A stretch of 8,765 bases of DNA from an uncultured Erysipelotrichaceae bacterium (GTDB lineage: Bacteria > Bacillota_I > Bacilli_A > RFN20 > CAG-826), in assembly GCA_902782395.1 (NCBI GenBank), contig CACZNF010000028.1:1-8765 (forward strand), given 5' to 3'. This document shows positions 7,697 to 8,765 of the stretch, piece by piece (position 1 is the stretch's first letter; every line of letters begins with the position of its first letter). A program made the translations under genes and the position numbers. The notes beneath the pieces were generated by a model. That model had not been told where the DNA came from, ran no database searches, and worked only from the letters and a program-made list of their open reading frames with translations.

Positions 7697-8125
7697 TCAT
7701 TTAATTCGTGGGATGAGATTATATAAGGAATCTAGTAAGTTAGATATTCTTTGACCTTCTTCCGCCCAGTTATCAATGTTAGAGAATGTCACGTTAATAC
7801 CTTTATCAACGAGGAAACCACTTAAGGCATCGCCTAACATATCATCTAAGAATGGGCCTAAACTTGATTTAAAGATGTAGGATTCATTCACTAATGTGAA
7901 GAGTTTTGGTAAACCGACTTTACCATCACCCTCTTCTTTTAAATTTAAGATAGATGTTCTACTTAAACCATCGCTAAACATATCAGCGGCTTTAGTGACA
8001 TCGTGATTAGCGATGTATTTAATAATGTCACCGACTGCATTAAATTCATCGTCCCAAGTATGAGTGTTACTTTCGACTTTTCTTAATGTCTTACGTTCCA
8101 CTTTAAGGCCGATGCTTTCGGTCAT
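7697..8125 (-). CDS. Middle fragment of giant helical-repeat protein (frameshifted)
   Basis: A 142-codon stretch between two frame breaks. It carries one full repeat, with a first helix near TWDDEFNAVGDIIKYI (23-38) and a second near LFTLVNESYIFKSSLGPFL (75-93). It also carries the first half of the next repeat (NWAEEGQRISNLLDSLYNLI, 119-138). That second repeat is cut at the TGA, and its remaining part (HELNDMLHQLAYSGIF) follows directly in the next frame. This is strong evidence that the fragment is not a separate gene. The ATG at 8125 follows the previous TAG by one base and lacks a good ribosome site. The last four residues before the stop (PRIK) are probably out-of-frame readthrough beyond the break at 7710-7712. 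No function is assigned. Confidence 0.7.
   Translation of the reverse strand: MTESIGLKVERKTLRKVESNTHTWDDEFNAVGDIIKYIANHDVTKAADMFSDGLSRTSILNLKEEGDGKVGLPKLFTLVNESYIFKSSLGPFLDDMLGDALSGFLVDKGINVTFSNIDNWAEEGQRISNLLDSLYNLIPRIK
7710..7712 (-). other. Frame break 2 in the giant gene (CCC run)
   Basis: The coding strand reads AAT CTC ATC CCA CGA ATT AAA TGA. Dropping one C from the CCC gives AAT CTC ATC CAC GAA TTA AAT GAC ATG CTC, i.e. NLIHELNDML, which completes a repeat module without gaps. The break is of the same kind as the one at 8140-8142: one surplus base in a three-base G/C run. Confidence 0.7.
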
Positions 8126-8126
8126 A

Positions 8127-8765
8127 CTAAAGACAAATTCCCGTTTCAGGAGTTGGATTAAATAATGGGTTTTTCCAGATAACAGATAAGATTTTGATTA
8201 ATGAATCAACGAGTTCTGGATTTTTAAATTTATCCATTAAGTTATCGCTACTACTACCCATTAAGCCATATATTTCACCTAAATCAGACCAATTTTCTAA
8301 TAATGAGGCAAAGTCTTCAAAGAAGGTGTGGTCTTCTTTTTTCATATCATGGTTAATGGCGGAGACAATAACTTCACTTCTAATGCCAATATCATTAAAG
8401 ATGTCAGAGACTCCTGCACTACCAATCATGGATTTAAGGATTGGCACTAAACCATGGTAAAGCAATGAGGAATTATCCATCTTAATGATAGCTTCTCTGA
8501 AGTAATTAATATGTTTTACATCAATGGATAAGAAATTCTCCTTATCAGTCATGAGTGATTCAATACCACCACCACCGAATAAAGCAGTTAATAATTCTGT
8601 ATCTTTAGCGACAGTACCAACGATATCTAATAAGGCGCCGAATTCTTTTTTGAAGTTAGATAAGCGGACACCCTGGTTAAGTCTACTAACCGCAGCGTGA
8701 TAAGAAGTTAAATCTTCTTCAGATACATCTTTTTGATAATCGTGCATGAAGTCTAATTCAAATAG
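8127..8765 (-). CDS. Fragment of giant helical-repeat protein, open at right edge
   Basis: The frame is open to the window edge: six codons (LFELDF) precede the first visible ATG at 8747, so that Met is internal and the true start lies beyond the window. About 212 codons are visible. Two repeats are present: RLSNFKKEFGALLDIV with FREAIIKMDNSSLLYHGLVP (83-102), and FFEDFASLLENWSDL with LIKILSVIWKNPLFNPTP (183-200), numbered from the ATG at 8747. The frame ends at TAG 8129-8127. Its final residues GICL are probably out of frame. Removing one G from the GGG at 8142-8140 gives PETEFVFSMTESIG, which runs smoothly into the next fragment. No signal peptide or known domain can be judged from this portion. 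Confidence 0.75.
   Translation of the reverse strand, partial: LFELDFMHDYQKDVSEEDLTSYHAAVSRLNQGVRLSNFKKEFGALLDIVGTVAKDTELLTALFGGGGIESLMTDKENFLSIDVKHINYFREAIIKMDNSSLLYHGLVPILKSMIGSAGVSDIFNDIGIRSEVIVSAINHDMKKEDHTFFEDFASLLENWSDLGEIYGLMGSSSDNLMDKFKNPELVDSLIKILSVIWKNPLFNPTPETGICL
8140..8142 (-). other. Frame break 1 in the giant gene (GGG run)
   Basis: The coding strand reads GAA ACG GGA ATT TGT CTT TAG. Dropping one G from the GGG gives ACG GAA TTT GTC TTT AGT ATG ACC, entering the frame of the next fragment. The overlap between the two open frames is short, so the break must lie near here. A +1 slip at CTT-TAG (8132-8127) would also restore the downstream frame. Confidence 0.65.

Larger units (their letters stand above)
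4450..8663 (-). repeat. About 12 degenerate helical modules in the giant protein
   Basis: Aligned by eye at protein level, the modules lie near 8663-8421, 8327-8148, 8059-7823, 7768-7657, 7170-6964, 6861-6694, 6459-6256, 6117-5950, 5688-5497, 5388-5230, 5076-4951 and 4632-4450; the last two are weakest. Each has a first helix (xxEIxxhMxxh), a linker, and a second helix (hxxLhxxhxxSxLhxxxhP). Two variants tend to alternate: one with N-x-S-D/S-L...LP (odd modules) and one with S-x-x-F/L-x-x-x (even modules). No repeat is obvious at DNA level, so the duplication is old. Confidence 0.55.

Noticed and set aside
7697..7699. TGA read as tryptophan (Mycoplasma code) to extend the middle fragment
   Set aside because: The conserved genes use only TGG for Trp, and reading through this TGA leaves the frame of the next fragment rather than joining it.
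5495..8460. Several short plus-strand open frames (5495-5683, 6269-6508, 6697-6942, 8194-8460)
   Set aside because: All are antisense to the giant repeat gene, serine/leucine-rich as expected from its complement, and have no supporting start sites or families.
1..8765. tRNA, rRNA, CRISPR array, insertion sequence, riboswitch or defence system
   Set aside because: No cloverleaf, repeat-spacer pattern, transposase motif, terminal inverted repeat or nuclease/toxin motif was seen; almost all bases are accounted for by coding sequence.

Overview
The window is an AT-rich, gene-dense stretch in which every credible gene lies on the minus strand and is read from right to left. No gap between genes exceeds 13 bases, and I see no terminator, tRNA, rRNA, CRISPR array or insertion sequence. 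Strong Shine-Dalgarno sites, the low G+C and the Firmicutes-like proteins suggest a low-G+C Gram-positive bacterium. An uncultured gut Bacilli lineage related to Mollicutes (RF39-like) is plausible but unproven. All tryptophans in the conserved genes are TGG and no TGA occurs inside them, so the standard bacterial code is used rather than the Mycoplasma code.

Right half, 8765 to 4309: the 3' portion of a very large gene that enters from the right edge. It now reads as three stretches in three frames (8765-8127, 8125-7697, 7695-4309). Removing one base from a GGG/CCC run at each of two places (8140-8142 and 7710-7712) joins them into one protein of about 1,480 visible residues. By eye, this protein is built from about twelve degenerate helical modules. 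Each has an 'xxEIxxLMxxL' helix followed by an 'LxxLxxSxLFxxxLP' helix. An aromatic-rich insert lies between modules 4 and 5. I do not recognise the family; this is the most novel item in the window.

Left half, 4307 to 1: a tight cluster of conserved genes. They are a single-domain YigZ/IMPACT protein (4307-3927), an Mrp/NBP35-type Fe-S carrier ATPase (3913-3098), an Xaa-Pro aminopeptidase (3095-1833), a glycerol kinase (1828-410) and the start of an unrecognised gene (408-1). Spacings of 1, 13, 2, 4 and 1 bases suggest co-transcription and translational coupling. The products do not form an obvious shared pathway.

Two anomalies stand out besides the giant gene. The glycerol kinase lacks, in frame, about 17 residues containing the conserved NTYGTGCF motif, which supplies an ATP-contacting threonine and a glycerol-contacting phenylalanine; the rest of the enzyme is well conserved. 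The YigZ-like protein stops after its first domain. With two frameshifts and an in-frame deletion in under 9 kb, assembly error must be weighed against genuine gene decay.
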